Positions 31,067 to 44,864 of a stretch of 64,000 bases of DNA are shown piece after piece. The DNA is from Gallionella sp. (lineage in GTDB: Bacteria > Pseudomonadota > Gammaproteobacteria > Burkholderiales > Gallionellaceae), in NCBI GenBank assembly GCA_028710525.1, contig JAQTTY010000013.1, positions 29,843-93,842 on the forward strand, read 5' to 3'. Each line of letters starts with the position of its first letter. Position 1 is the first letter of the stretch. The notes beneath the pieces are model-generated. The model did not search any database. It was not told where the DNA came from and saw only the letters and a list, made by a program, of their open reading frames with translations. Made by a program: the position numbers and the translations under genes.

Positions 31067-32473
<1,407 letters not shown>

Positions 32474-32501
32474 TTACGCGAAAGCACGCCGTCGCGCAGA
32501 C

Positions 32502-33557
32502 TCAGTCGCCGCTCTTTGTGATGTGATGCAGCGTGCGGGTGGGGAAGGCGAAATCGGCACCGTGGCGTGCCACGATGGCAGCGATCTGGAACAGAACGTC
32601 CTGCTTGACCTGATGGAACTCGGTCAGATCGGTGCAGCGCGTGAAGGCGATCACCGTGATGTTCAGCGAGGACTCTGCCATGCTGTTGAGCGACACGACG
32701 ATACGTTCTTCAGTATCGATACCTGGATGTGCACGCACCATGGTTTCGATATCAGCAATGATGGCACTAAGCTTGGCTAAGTCTTCGTAACGTAAGCCCA
32801 GTGTCTCTTGGATGCGGCGCTTGGACATGCGTGTGGTGTTCTCCACGATGATGGAGGTGAACAAGGAGTTGGGTACATAGATGAGCGACATATTGACTGC
32901 ACGTATGCTGCTTTGGCGCCAGCCTATGTGCTCGACCTTACCTTCGATCTGGCGATCTGGTGAACGGATGCTGTCACCGACATTGAAGGGGCGATCAAGA
33001 TGCACCATCAGTCCGCCGAACAGATTAGCCAGCAGATCCTTTGCCGCGAAACCTACCGCGATACCACCCACACCCCCGAAGGCCAGTACGCCCGAGATGC
33101 TAAAGCCCAAAGTCTGCATCACCATCAGCGCGGCGATGACTATCACAGTGATGCGAGCGATCTTGCCCAGCACGTCTACCGTGGTGCGATCTACGGTTGC
33201 ACTGGTCTGTGCGCGCAGGGTGAGCAGATTGTTGGCGACTTCACGTATCAAACGGAATAAGAACCAAGCGATACAGATGATGAAGCCGATGTTACGTATC
33301 GGCGCCAGATATTCCAGCATCTGTTCGCCGGTCTGCTGATGGATCAGATGCAGCACGAAGCCCAGACCGCCCAGCCAGATAAAGGCTGGCAAAGGCTTGC
33401 GTGCAGCGGTGAGCAGCGCGTCGTCCCAGACAGTATCAGTCTTGGCGGTCAGTTTCTCGGCGTGATTCAGCGCGCGCAACGCGAGCATGTGCGTGACCAA
33501 GGTCGCGGCGAGGACTAGCAAGATACGGATGATTTCTGGGCTCAGGCTATTGGGCAT
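32502..33557 (-). CDS. MscS-family mechanosensitive channel
   Basis: GVLAFGGVGGIAVGFAAKDLLANLFGGLMVHLDRPFNVGD. Confidence 0.93.
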   Translation of the reverse strand: MPNSLSPEIIRILLVLAATLVTHMLALRALNHAEKLTAKTDTVWDDALLTAARKPLPAFIWLGGLGFVLHLIHQQTGEQMLEYLAPIRNIGFIICIAWFLFRLIREVANNLLTLRAQTSATVDRTTVDVLGKIARITVIVIAALMVMQTLGFSISGVLAFGGVGGIAVGFAAKDLLANLFGGLMVHLDRPFNVGDSIRSPDRQIEGKVEHIGWRQSSIRAVNMSLIYVPNSLFTSIIVENTTRMSKRRIQETLGLRYEDLAKLSAIIADIETMVRAHPGIDTEERIVVSLNSMAESSLNITVIAFTRCTDLTEFHQVKQDVLFQIAAIVARHGADFAFPTRTLHHITKSGD

Positions 33558-33569
33558 GCGTTTCCTTAT

Positions 33570-34646
33570 TTATTTGATGATGCCGCCACCCAGGCAGATC
33601 TCGCCATCATAGGCGACCACAGATTGTCCTGGGGTGACTGCCCACTGGGCTTGTTCGAAGGCAAAGTGCGTGAGTCCGTTGTCATGCAGCCCCATGCTGC
33701 AAGCCGCATCCTCCTGACGGTAACGAGTCTTGGCGGCATAGTTGCGGCCTAGGTCGGGGGGCGCACCGCTGATCCAGTGCATGTCCAGAACCTCCAGTTC
33801 ATGCTTGAGTAACAGTGGGTGGTTATGACCTTGAACGACGATTAGACGGTTACGTTCCATATCTTTGGCGGCGACGAACCACGGTTCGCCTGAAGAAGCT
33901 TTAGCGCCACCTATGCCCAGCCCCTGACGCTGGCCTAGGGTGTAGAAGGACAGCCCCATATGTTGTCCAACCACATGACCTTCGGGCGTGCGCATTTCGC
34001 CGGGTTGAGTGGGCAGATAACGATTTAAAAATTCGCGGAAAGGGCGCTCGCCGATGAAGCAGATGCCTGTGCTGTCCTTCTTGGCGTGGTTAGACAGGCC
34101 ATGCTGTTCAGCTAGACGGCGCACTTCTGTCTTCAATATCTTGCCTAGCGGAAACATCGCGCGCGACAACTGTGCTTGATCCAAGCGGTGCAGGAAATAA
34201 CTTTGGTCCTTGCTGGCATCAGCGGCTTTGAGCAACTGGAAGCTGCCCTCTACCTCGCGTACCTGTGCGTAATGGCCGGTGGCGATAGTCTCAGCACCTA
34301 GCGAGATGGCGTGGTCGAGGAAGGCTTTGAATTTGATCTCGGCATTGCACAGAATATCGGGGTTGGGCGTGCGGCCAGCCTCGTACTCGCGCAGGAAATA
34401 ACTGAACACGCGGTCTTTATATTCTTTGGAGAAGTTCACCGCCTCGATAGGGATGCCTATGGTGTCGGCCACCGATACGGCGTCCAACAAGTCTTGGCGC
34501 GACGAGCAGTACTCGTCATTGTCGTCATCTTCCCAATTCTTCATGAACAGGCCGATCACGTCATAGCCTTGCTGCTTGAGCAACAAAGCGGTGACTGAAG
34601 AATCGACTCCGCCGGACATGCCGACGACGATGCGGGGCTTACTCAT
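33570..34646 (-). CDS. mnmA: tRNA 2-thiouridine(34) synthase
   Basis: [22 protein letters not shown]. Confidence 0.97.
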   Translation of the reverse strand: MSKPRIVVGMSGGVDSSVTALLLKQQGYDVIGLFMKNWEDDDNDEYCSSRQDLLDAVSVADTIGIPIEAVNFSKEYKDRVFSYFLREYEAGRTPNPDILCNAEIKFKAFLDHAISLGAETIATGHYAQVREVEGSFQLLKAADASKDQSYFLHRLDQAQLSRAMFPLGKILKTEVRRLAEQHGLSNHAKKDSTGICFIGERPFREFLNRYLPTQPGEMRTPEGHVVGQHMGLSFYTLGQRQGLGIGGAKASSGEPWFVAAKDMERNRLIVVQGHNHPLLLKHELEVLDMHWISGAPPDLGRNYAAKTRYRQEDAACSMGLHDNGLTHFAFEQAQWAVTPGQSVVAYDGEICLGGGIIK

Positions 34647-35085
34647 AATGTGTGACCAGTTCTAAAGGATAGCGGCGACCCGCTAGATAATCTTCCATGC
34701 AACGCAATATCAGCGGGCTGCGATGACGTGCTACCGAAGCGCGTATCTCGTCCGGTGTCAGCCAGAGGGCGCGCAGTATGCCTTTATCTAATTCGCGTCC
34801 GGCTTCGTGCTCGGTGATTTCGCCAGTATAGGCGAAGCGGATATAGGTCGTGTCCGACTCGGGCGCATGCCAGCGGTAGATGCCGATTAGTTGAGTGGGG
34901 ACGAAGTGGTAAGCAGACTCTTCCAAAGTTTCGCGTATGACCGCTGCGCTCAGCGACTCGTGCGCTTCCAGATGACCGGCGGGTTGGTTGTAGCGTATGC
35001 CTTGCGCGGTCTCTTCTTCGACCATCAAGAATTTGCCATCGCGCTCCAATACTGCGGCGACGGTGACATGCGGTTTCCAGACCAT
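34639..35085 (-). CDS. NUDIX hydrolase (NudJ-like phosphatase)
   Basis: [23 protein letters not shown]; 8 nt overlap with mnmA. Confidence 0.88.
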   Translation of the reverse strand: MVWKPHVTVAAVLERDGKFLMVEEETAQGIRYNQPAGHLEAHESLSAAVIRETLEESAYHFVPTQLIGIYRWHAPESDTTYIRFAYTGEITEHEAGRELDKGILRALWLTPDEIRASVARHRSPLILRCMEDYLAGRRYPLELVTHYE

Positions 35086-35134
35086 CAGCTTGCCCCTTAG
35101 AGTTCCTGTCACGATCGTCTCGTACAGGAAAATG

Positions 35135-35165
35135 AAAAAAGCCACTCGTTATAAGTGGCTTTTTT
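35135..35165. terminator. Hairpin terminator between tRNA-Leu(CAA) and the NUDIX gene
   Basis: aaaaaagccact-cgttata-agtggctttttt. Confidence 0.85.
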
Positions 35166-35171
35166 CTTGTG

Positions 35172-35258
35172 TGGTGCCGGGGGGGGGAATCGAACCCCCA
35201 CGCCATTTCTGGCACCGGATTTTGAGTCCGGCACGTCTACCAGTTCCATCACCCCGGC
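35172..35258 (-). tRNA. tRNA-Leu (anticodon CAA)
   Basis: Reverse strand gccgggg...ccgga-ctCAAaa-tccgg...ggggg-ttcgatt-ccccc-ccccggc-acca. Confidence 0.96.
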
Positions 35259-35336
35259 TGAAGAGTCGCGCATTATCCACAAAACATATGTGCGCATCAA
35301 GCTACAATTACGCCTTTTTGCAAAATAGATTTACTT

Positions 35337-37597
<2,261 letters not shown>

Positions 37598-37650
37598 AAT
37601 GCGCTTCATGTTAGAATGCGCGGCTTTTTTCAACTTGGAGAATCATAAAG

Positions 37651-37977
37651 ATGTTTATCAGTAATGCTTACGCGGAAGGCGCTAATGCCGCCGCAGGTGG
37701 TGGTGTCATGGATTTCTTGCCTTTGATCGCTTTGGTAGCGGTGTTCTATTTCTTGGTGTTGCGTCCACAATCCAAGCGCGCCAAAGAGCACAAAGTCATG
37801 ATGGAAGCGCTGCAAAAAGGTGATGAAGTCGTGACTAGCGGTGGTGTGGTTGGTCGTGTGGTCAAGGTCTACGACGAGTACGCTAGCGTTGAGTTGGCTG
37901 AGAACATGGAAGTCAAAGTTCAGAAGATCGCAATCTTGAACGTGTTGCCCAAAGGCACATTGAACGCAATTAAGTAA
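37651..37977 (+). CDS. yajC: Preprotein translocase subunit YajC
   Basis: FYFLVLRPQSKRAKEHKVMMEALQKGDEVVTSGG. Confidence 0.96.
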   Translation: MFISNAYAEGANAAAGGGVMDFLPLIALVAVFYFLVLRPQSKRAKEHKVMMEALQKGDEVVTSGGVVGRVVKVYDEYASVELAENMEVKVQKIAILNVLPKGTLNAIK

Positions 37978-37987
37978 TACGTCTGAC

Positions 37988-38028
37988 GACAAAAGACAAA
38001 CCGGGGTCTCCCCGGTTTGTCTTTTGTC
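37988..38028. other. Perfect 19-bp inverted repeat between yajC and secD
   Basis: gacaaaagacaaaccgggg-tct-ccccggtttgtcttttgtc. Confidence 0.9.
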
Positions 38029-38061
38029 CGATAAGCAAAGCAAGTATCTGTCGAGGTCCTG

Positions 38062-39873
38062 ATGAACCGTTACCCATTGTGGAAAAATCTGCTGATCCTG
38101 GTCGTGTTGTTGGCCGGTCTGATCTATACGTTACCGAACTTATACGGTGAGTCACCTGCGGTGCAAGTGTCCTCCGCGCGCACCAGCATCAAGGTGGATG
38201 AGGCGTTGCTGGGCAAAGTGTCCGATGCACTGAAAGTCGCGTCGCTCAATCCAGATATGCTCAGCCTGGAAGGGAATAGTGTGAAAGCGCGTTTCGCTGA
38301 CACTGATACCCAGCTCAAGGCCAAAGACGTGATCATTAAGCAGTTGGGTGATGACTATGTGGTCGCGCTGAATCTGGTATCGCGTTCTCCGCAATGGCTG
38401 ACCAATCTGCATGCGCTTCCTATGTATCTGGGTCTGGACTTGCGCGGTGGTGTGCATTTCCTGCTGCAAGTAGATATGAAAGCGGCTTTGGATAAGGCGC
38501 TGGAAGCCGCGACGGGCGACATCCGTACTTCCTTGCGCGAACAAAACATCGCCTACTCGGGCGTGAGCCGCGATAGCGATATGCTAACCATCAAGTTTCG
38601 TGATGCAGACGCGCGCGACAAAGGGCAGGCAGAGCTGAAACAACGCTTCTCCGATTTTGCCCTGACGGAAAAAGATCAGGGTAGTGACTATCTGTTGCAG
38701 GCCAAACTTACCGTGGTTGCTGAGCGCCGCATCCAAGAGTCTGCGGTACAGCAGAACTTGCTGACGCTGCGTAATCGCGTCAACGAGCTAGGTGTGGCCG
38801 AGCCTGTCATCCAGCAACAGGGTGCTGACCGCATCGTGGTGCAACTACCGGGTGTGCAGGACACAGCCCGCGCCAAGGATATCTTGGGCCGCACCGCGAC
38901 TTTGGAAGTGCGCTTGGTTGATGATGATCACAGCTATACCGAGGGAGGAGTCGTACCTTTCGGCCTTGAAGCTTTCAAGGATAGAGAAGGTCGTACTTTG
39001 CTGGTTAAGAAGCAGGTGTTGCTGACTGGTGAGCGCATCAATGATGCGCAGCCTGGATTTGATAACCGTGACAATGAGCCCGCTGTACACTTGAATCTGG
39101 ATGGCGTGGGCGCACGCAAGTTTAAAGAAGCGACCCGCGAGAACGTGGGCAAGCGCATGGCCATCATCCTGTTCGAAAAGGGCAAGGGCGAGATCGTTAC
39201 CGCACCGGTGATACGTGAAGAGATCGGCGGCGGCCGTGTGCAAATCAGTGGTCGTATGACCACCGAAGAAGCGCAAGACACTTCCTTGCTGTTACGTGCC
39301 GGTGCACTGGCCGCGCCTATGGAGATTGTAGAAGAGCGCACCGTCGGCCCTAGCTTAGGTGCAGATAACATCTCGCGCGGTTTCGATTCCACCAAGATTG
39401 GCTTCATGATGATTGCGGTGTTTATGGTCGCTTACTACTTGATGTTCGGCACCATCTCAGTGTTCGCACTGGCGGCCAACTTGCTGTTGTTGGTGGCTTT
39501 GCTGTCCATGTTGCAAGCGACATTGACCCTGCCGGGTATGGCAGGTATCGCGCTGACACTGGGTATGGCGATCGACTCCAACGTGCTCATCAATGAACGC
39601 ATACGCGAAGAGTTGCGCAACGGTGTCAGTCCACAAGCGGCCATAAATAGTGGATACGAACATGCTTTCGCTACCATCGTCGACTCCAACATCACCAACC
39701 TGATCGCGGGTATCGCGCTGTTCCTGTTCGGTTCCGGCCCTATCAAGGGATTTGCAGTGGTGTTGTGTCTAGGCATCCTGACCTCGATGTTCAGTGCCGT
39801 GCTGGTGTCGCGCGCGCTGGTCAATCTGTTCTACGGTAGCAAGGTGCGTCTGACTAAAGTCTCGATAGGTTAA
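38062..39873 (+). CDS. secD: Protein translocase subunit SecD
   Basis: LGLDLRGGVHFLLQVD. Confidence 0.97.
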   Translation: MNRYPLWKNLLILVVLLAGLIYTLPNLYGESPAVQVSSARTSIKVDEALLGKVSDALKVASLNPDMLSLEGNSVKARFADTDTQLKAKDVIIKQLGDDYVVALNLVSRSPQWLTNLHALPMYLGLDLRGGVHFLLQVDMKAALDKALEAATGDIRTSLREQNIAYSGVSRDSDMLTIKFRDADARDKGQAELKQRFSDFALTEKDQGSDYLLQAKLTVVAERRIQESAVQQNLLTLRNRVNELGVAEPVIQQQGADRIVVQLPGVQDTARAKDILGRTATLEVRLVDDDHSYTEGGVVPFGLEAFKDREGRTLLVKKQVLLTGERINDAQPGFDNRDNEPAVHLNLDGVGARKFKEATRENVGKRMAIILFEKGKGEIVTAPVIREEIGGGRVQISGRMTTEEAQDTSLLLRAGALAAPMEIVEERTVGPSLGADNISRGFDSTKIGFMMIAVFMVAYYLMFGTISVFALAANLLLLVALLSMLQATLTLPGMAGIALTLGMAIDSNVLINERIREELRNGVSPQAAINSGYEHAFATIVDSNITNLIAGIALFLFGSGPIKGFAVVLCLGILTSMFSAVLVSRALVNLFYGSKVRLTKVSIG

Positions 39874-39883
39874 GGATAAGAAA

Positions 39884-40816
39884 ATGGAATTCTTCAAGAT
39901 AAACAAAGATATCCCGTTCATGAGCTACGGGAAGGTCACCACTAGCATCTCTCTGGTCACCTTCTTGTTTGCTGTGGCCTTCCTCGCGACCAAGGGACTT
40001 AACTTCGGTGTGGATTTCACCGGCGGTACCGTCATGGAAGTGCATTACGTGCAGCCTGCTGATCTAAATAAAGTGCGCGAACAACTCGCTGGTGCTGACC
40101 TAGCAGATGCAGTCGTGCAGAACTTCGGTTCTAGCCACGATGTGCTGATACAGATTCCGCTCAAAGCCAACAAGGCGGGTGCCAAGTTAAGCGATCAAGT
40201 GATGGGTACATTGCGTCAGCAGGATACTGCGGTTGAGATGCGTCGCGTCGAATTCGTCGGTCCGCAAGTCGGCAAGGACTTAGTAGAGAACGGTGCCATG
40301 GCGTTGTTGCTGGTGAGCTTGGGTATCGTCGGTTATCTGTGGATACGTTTCGAATGGAAGTTCGGTCTGTCTGCCATCATCGCCAACTTGCATGACGTAG
40401 TCATCATCTTGGGCTTCTTCGCCTTCTTCCAATGGGAGTTCTCACTTTCAGTACTCGCTGCTGTATTGGCGGTGTTGGGTTATTCAGTGAACGAATCCGT
40501 GGTGGTGTTCGATCGTATCCGCGAAAATTTCCGCAAGATGCGTAAAGCTGAAACTGCCGAAATCATCGACAACGCCATCACCCGCACTATGTCACGCACC
40601 ATCATCACGCATGGCTCCACCCAGATGATGGTGGGTGCGATGCTGTTCATAGGCGGCGAGACCCTGCATTACTTCGCGATGGCGCTGACTATCGGCATCC
40701 TGTTCAGTATCTATTCTTCGGTGCTGGTCGCTAGCCCCTTGCTAATCATGTTTGGCGTTTCGCGTGAAGACTTTATCAAGCCCGAGAAGACTGAAGCGGA
40801 AGAGGTATTGCCATGA
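39884..40816 (+). CDS. secF: Protein translocase subunit SecF
   Basis: LNFGVDFTGGTVMEV; YSVNESVVVFDRIREN. Confidence 0.97.
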   Translation: MEFFKINKDIPFMSYGKVTTSISLVTFLFAVAFLATKGLNFGVDFTGGTVMEVHYVQPADLNKVREQLAGADLADAVVQNFGSSHDVLIQIPLKANKAGAKLSDQVMGTLRQQDTAVEMRRVEFVGPQVGKDLVENGAMALLLVSLGIVGYLWIRFEWKFGLSAIIANLHDVVIILGFFAFFQWEFSLSVLAAVLAVLGYSVNESVVVFDRIRENFRKMRKAETAEIIDNAITRTMSRTIITHGSTQMMVGAMLFIGGETLHYFAMALTIGILFSIYSSVLVASPLLIMFGVSREDFIKPEKTEAEEVLP

Positions 40817-41439
40817 TCGATTTGATCCTGCATTTGGATACACATCTGTTGGCCATGGCGCACGAGTATGGCTATTGGGTGTATGGCATCTTGTTCTTGA
40901 TCATCTTCGCGGAGACCGGCTTGGTGGTCGCCCCTTTTCTGCCCGGTGATTCCTTGTTATTCGTCGCAGGAGCACTGTGTGGTTTGGGCGCTTTGCAGAT
41001 GGAGTGGTTGATGCCTATCTTGATGCTGGCTGCGATCAGTGGTGACAGCACTAATTACTGGATAGGACGAGTTTTGGGTCTGCATCTGTTCGATCTTTTC
41101 ATAGGCAAGTTCGTTAAGCAGGAGCATTTAGATAAGACGCGTGCGTATTACGAAGTGCATGGCGGCAAGACCATCATCTTCGCGCGCTTTCTGCCCATCG
41201 TGCGTACCTTTGCACCTTTTGTTGCAGGCCTAGGCATGATGCGTTATTCCATGTTCGTGATGTTCAGCGTGCTGGGTAGCGTGGCGTGGATAGGCTCTTT
41301 GACAGTGGCAGGATATTACTTCGGCAATATTCCGGTGGTAAAGAACAACCTCACCATGATCATCTTGGTGGTCATCTTCATTTCGTTTTTGCCAGCCATC
41401 ATCGAATTCATCCGACACAAGCGCAAAAGCGCAACTTAA
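40813..41439 (+). CDS. DedA-family membrane protein
   Basis: FAETGLVVAPFLPGDSLLFVAG; FARFLPIVRTFAPFVAG. Confidence 0.92.
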   Translation: MIDLILHLDTHLLAMAHEYGYWVYGILFLIIFAETGLVVAPFLPGDSLLFVAGALCGLGALQMEWLMPILMLAAISGDSTNYWIGRVLGLHLFDLFIGKFVKQEHLDKTRAYYEVHGGKTIIFARFLPIVRTFAPFVAGLGMMRYSMFVMFSVLGSVAWIGSLTVAGYYFGNIPVVKNNLTMIILVVIFISFLPAIIEFIRHKRKSAT

Positions 41440-41485
41440 GCATGTAAAGCATATCTGGCATCAGCCAGTCTAGTCATGAAGACAC

Positions 41486-41518
41486 CGATGCAGTCTGCCG
41501 GCAAAGCAGACTGCATCG
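41486..41518 (+). other. 13-bp inverted repeat upstream of the SulP gene
   Basis: cgatgcagtctgc-cggcaaa-gcagactgcatcg. Confidence 0.8.
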
Positions 41519-41534
41519 TCATTTGGAGCACAGC

Positions 41535-43055
41535 ATGAATATAAAGCATCACAACGATACCAAGACCAATCTATTGAGTGGACTGACTGTTGCATTGGCA
41601 CTCGTACCTGAAGCTATAGCCTTCGCCTTCGTCGCCCACGTCCATCCGCTGGTGGGTTTGTATGCCGCTTTTATGGTCAGCCTTATCACCGCTTTAATAG
41701 GCGGACGTCCAGGCATGATCTCTGGTGCTGCGGGTTCTTTGGCGGTGGTGATGGTGGCGCTGGTGGTCGAACATGGCGTGGAATATCTGTTCGCCACAGT
41801 GGTGCTGATGGGTGTGTTGCAGATCATTTTTGGCTTAGCTAAGTTCGGAAAATTTATCCGTATGGTGCCGCATCCGGTGATGTTGGGCTTCGTCAATGGC
41901 CTCGCTATCGTCATCTTTTTGGCGCAACTCGGGCATTTCAAAATGGCCGATGCGAATGGGGCAATGGTGTGGATGCAGGGCGTGCCGCTGTACACCATGT
42001 TGGGCTTGGTCGTACTGACCATGGTCATCATCTATCTGATGCCCAAGCTGACTTCGGTCATCCCATCCGCTTTAGCCGCTATCGCGGTAGTGTCAGCACT
42101 GGTGATCTTTGCTGGTATCGATACGAAGACCGTGGGTGACCTCGCTTCCATTAAAGGCGGATTGCCGCAGTTTCATATGCCCGATGTGCCCTTGAATTGG
42201 GAGACCTTCAAAATCATCCTGCCTTATAGCCTGATCTTGGCATGTATCGGTCTAATCGAATCTCTGCTGACACTCAACCTCATCGACGATATGACACAGA
42301 CGCGTGGCAAACCGAATCGCGCCTGTGTGGGGCAAGGCGTTGCCAACGTGGTGACGGGTTTCTTCGGTGGCATGGGCGGCTGCGCGATGATAGGTCAGAG
42401 CATGATCAACGTGACCAATGGTGCGGTGAAGAATCTGTCCGGCATCGCCGCTGCATTGTTCCTGCTCAGTTTCATTTTGTTCGCCTCGCAGTGGATAGAG
42501 ATGATCCCGCTTGCCGCGCTGATAGGCCTGATGTTTGTGGTCTCTGAGAAGACCTTCGAGTGGGGTAGCTTCCGCTTGTTCGGCAAAGTGCCGTTGGCAG
42601 ATCTGCTAGTGGTCATCACCGTTGCCACGGTTACGGTGTTCACCGATCTCGCCATCGCAGTGGTGGTCGGGGTCATCATCTCGGCGTTGGTGTTTGCTTG
42701 GCAGCATGCCAAGAATGTCGAAGTGCGTATGAGCACGGAGGAACACGGTTGGAAGGTTTACGAACTGCATGGCTCTTTGTTCTTCGCTTCCACACAAAGT
42801 TTTGTCACTCGTTTCGCTCCCAAGGAAGACCCAGAGGATGTGGTGATTGATTTCTTGCATGCCAGAGTAATAGACCATTCCGCTTTGGAGGCCATTGATA
42901 TGCTGGCGGATCGCTATACTCAATTAGGTAAGAGACTACATCTGCGCCACCTTAGCCCGGACTGTCTGGAGCTGCTCGATAATGCCAAGGGCATGATAGA
43001 AGTGAATGTCATGGAAGATCCGATTTACCACCCAGCAGATAGCCGTTTGGGCTGA
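41535..43055 (+). CDS. SulP-family anion transporter with C-terminal STAS domain
   Basis: ALALVPEAIAFAFVA..., FFGGMGGCAMIGQSMINV; STAS-like C-terminus. Confidence 0.92.
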   Translation: MNIKHHNDTKTNLLSGLTVALALVPEAIAFAFVAHVHPLVGLYAAFMVSLITALIGGRPGMISGAAGSLAVVMVALVVEHGVEYLFATVVLMGVLQIIFGLAKFGKFIRMVPHPVMLGFVNGLAIVIFLAQLGHFKMADANGAMVWMQGVPLYTMLGLVVLTMVIIYLMPKLTSVIPSALAAIAVVSALVIFAGIDTKTVGDLASIKGGLPQFHMPDVPLNWETFKIILPYSLILACIGLIESLLTLNLIDDMTQTRGKPNRACVGQGVANVVTGFFGGMGGCAMIGQSMINVTNGAVKNLSGIAAALFLLSFILFASQWIEMIPLAALIGLMFVVSEKTFEWGSFRLFGKVPLADLLVVITVATVTVFTDLAIAVVVGVIISALVFAWQHAKNVEVRMSTEEHGWKVYELHGSLFFASTQSFVTRFAPKEDPEDVVIDFLHARVIDHSALEAIDMLADRYTQLGKRLHLRHLSPDCLELLDNAKGMIEVNVMEDPIYHPADSRLG

Positions 43056-43208
43056 TTCACGACCGCTTTGCCCTATTCGCTATCCCCTACATAAAAAGGG
43101 GGTAAATGAGGGCTTTTACTTGCGCTGCTCGTAAGTTCAGAATGCACACTATCTTGCTAGAGTGCGTGCTGTGTCGGTGTAAGTTGCCGATTACGGTAAG
43201 CAAATAAA

Positions 43209-44387
43209 ATGACCAACCGTAAGCGCTTATTATTTTTATCCCTGATCGTTACGGGATATCTCATCATCATCCTAGCAGTCGTCGGGACGGGCAGTGTCGC
43301 GTCTCGAAATGCACAAGAGTTGGGGACAATCACTCAAGAGATATACGCACATCCTTTTGCCGTTAGCCATGCTGCATCACATCTCAAGGCTGCATTTCTG
43401 CAAGAACAAAACAGCATCTTGCAGATGGTGTTGGTACGCAGTAGTAAACAGACTAGGGCAGCGCGCGCGGCAGAAATCGCTGCCATAGACCAAGAAATTC
43501 AAGTCAATCTGCAAGTCATTAGGGAAAACTTCCTAGGTGATATGAGTAAGGTAGATGAGCTGGAATCCAATTTCCAACAATGGGTCGTCATACGCGCCCG
43601 TATCTTCGAGATGGTCGAGCGTGGCGACTTCGTCGCCGCGCAAAACCTGACTCGGAGGGAAGGCACTGCAAAGTTTAATCAGATTGCCGAACTGTATGAG
43701 TATGTGCAGGAGTACGCGCAAGACAAGGCAAAGCGCTATGCGGATGCATCCATAGTGACCACAGAAAATATCGTCCACCAAACCAATTTATGGTTAACGT
43801 CGTTGATATTTGTGGTGGTGATCACTGCGGTGATCGTGTTCTGGCGGGTGTTAGGATTGCAGAACGAATTACGCCAGCAAGCGACTATCGATTTCCTCAC
43901 CGGTGTCCCCAATCGCCGCTATTTCATGGAAATCGCTGAACGTGAGTTGAAGCGATCGCAGCGCTACGGTAACCCATTCGCATTGGCAGTGATCGATCTG
44001 GATCTATTCAAAAGCGTCAATGATACTTATGGGCACAGCGTGGGCGATAAAGTACTCAAGCGTTTCTGTGAGTTGTGCAAAGCAGCCTTGCGCGACACCG
44101 ATACATTTGGACGTATAGGCGGGGAGGAGTTTGCGATTCTCCTACCGGACACCGAGCTTGCCAAAGCGCAAGAGGTGATGGAGCGGATACGCAACAACAT
44201 CGAACTTGCCGTAACGGAGGCTGAGCAAGGCGTCACGCTGAAGTTCACGGCATCCTTTGGCTTGACGACTTCCGAGATTGAAAACGTGCAACTTTTGACC
44301 CTATTCAGGTTCGCAGACGAGGCGCTTTATGCGGCCAAGAATAGTGGCCGCAACCGCGTGTGTATCTATCAAGTTCAGCCGCACTAG
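43209..44387 (+). CDS. Membrane diguanylate cyclase (GGEEF) with periplasmic helical sensor region
   Basis: DFLTGVPNRRYF, RDTD (I-site RxxD) five residues before GGEEF. Confidence 0.92.
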   Translation: MTNRKRLLFLSLIVTGYLIIILAVVGTGSVASRNAQELGTITQEIYAHPFAVSHAASHLKAAFLQEQNSILQMVLVRSSKQTRAARAAEIAAIDQEIQVNLQVIRENFLGDMSKVDELESNFQQWVVIRARIFEMVERGDFVAAQNLTRREGTAKFNQIAELYEYVQEYAQDKAKRYADASIVTTENIVHQTNLWLTSLIFVVVITAVIVFWRVLGLQNELRQQATIDFLTGVPNRRYFMEIAERELKRSQRYGNPFALAVIDLDLFKSVNDTYGHSVGDKVLKRFCELCKAALRDTDTFGRIGGEEFAILLPDTELAKAQEVMERIRNNIELAVTEAEQGVTLKFTASFGLTTSEIENVQLLTLFRFADEALYAAKNSGRNRVCIYQVQPH

Positions 44388-44692
44388 CGTGCGAGTGGAA
44401 TTTCTGCAATTAATCCTTTCATGAAAGCGTTACTAGGCGTCTCCCCTTAGAATCGTCACGCCATACGGTATGTTTTTATAATACCAATTGGTTATATAGA
44501 TTTATATTAAATATAGGCTTTAGTGTAAATAATTCAGCAGACGATACTGATATATTAAAAATATACTTGTTTAATAAGTAAAATATCAAAAAATTGCGCA
44601 AGCAAGACTTGCGCCATATATGTCAATAAGTTATATTGATTTCCGGCGGGCATGTGTATTAGAGTCAGATGCGCACCCTCTTTCGCGATGCA

Positions 44693-44762
44693 GTCCGGAT
44701 GTGCAAGGCTGTTTCCAAGGGTTGTAACTGCCGGACAACTGGTCCGGTCCAGCGATGCTGGA
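44693..44762 (+). promoter_or_regulatory. Candidate structured leader upstream of the sucrose operon
   Basis: gtccgg (44693), ccggac (44731), gtccgg (44742), then tccagc-gat-gctgga (44748-44762). Confidence 0.35.
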
Positions 44763-44864
44763 TATACCCCGTGAAGTCATTTCTAAGCATTATGCCCACG
44801 CCCATGGCGCTTAACTGAGTGCCATTCTTATTGAACCGAATCCACTAAGGAGAACTCCGCCCTA

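Noticed and set aside
35179-35187. Run of nine G's suggesting a sequencing error
   Set aside because: It is explained by the T-stem plus acceptor stem of tRNA-Leu(CAA), whose pairing is complete.
43080-43110. cccct...aggggg dyad before the diguanylate cyclase as a regulatory site
   Set aside because: Short, low-complexity match likely by chance.
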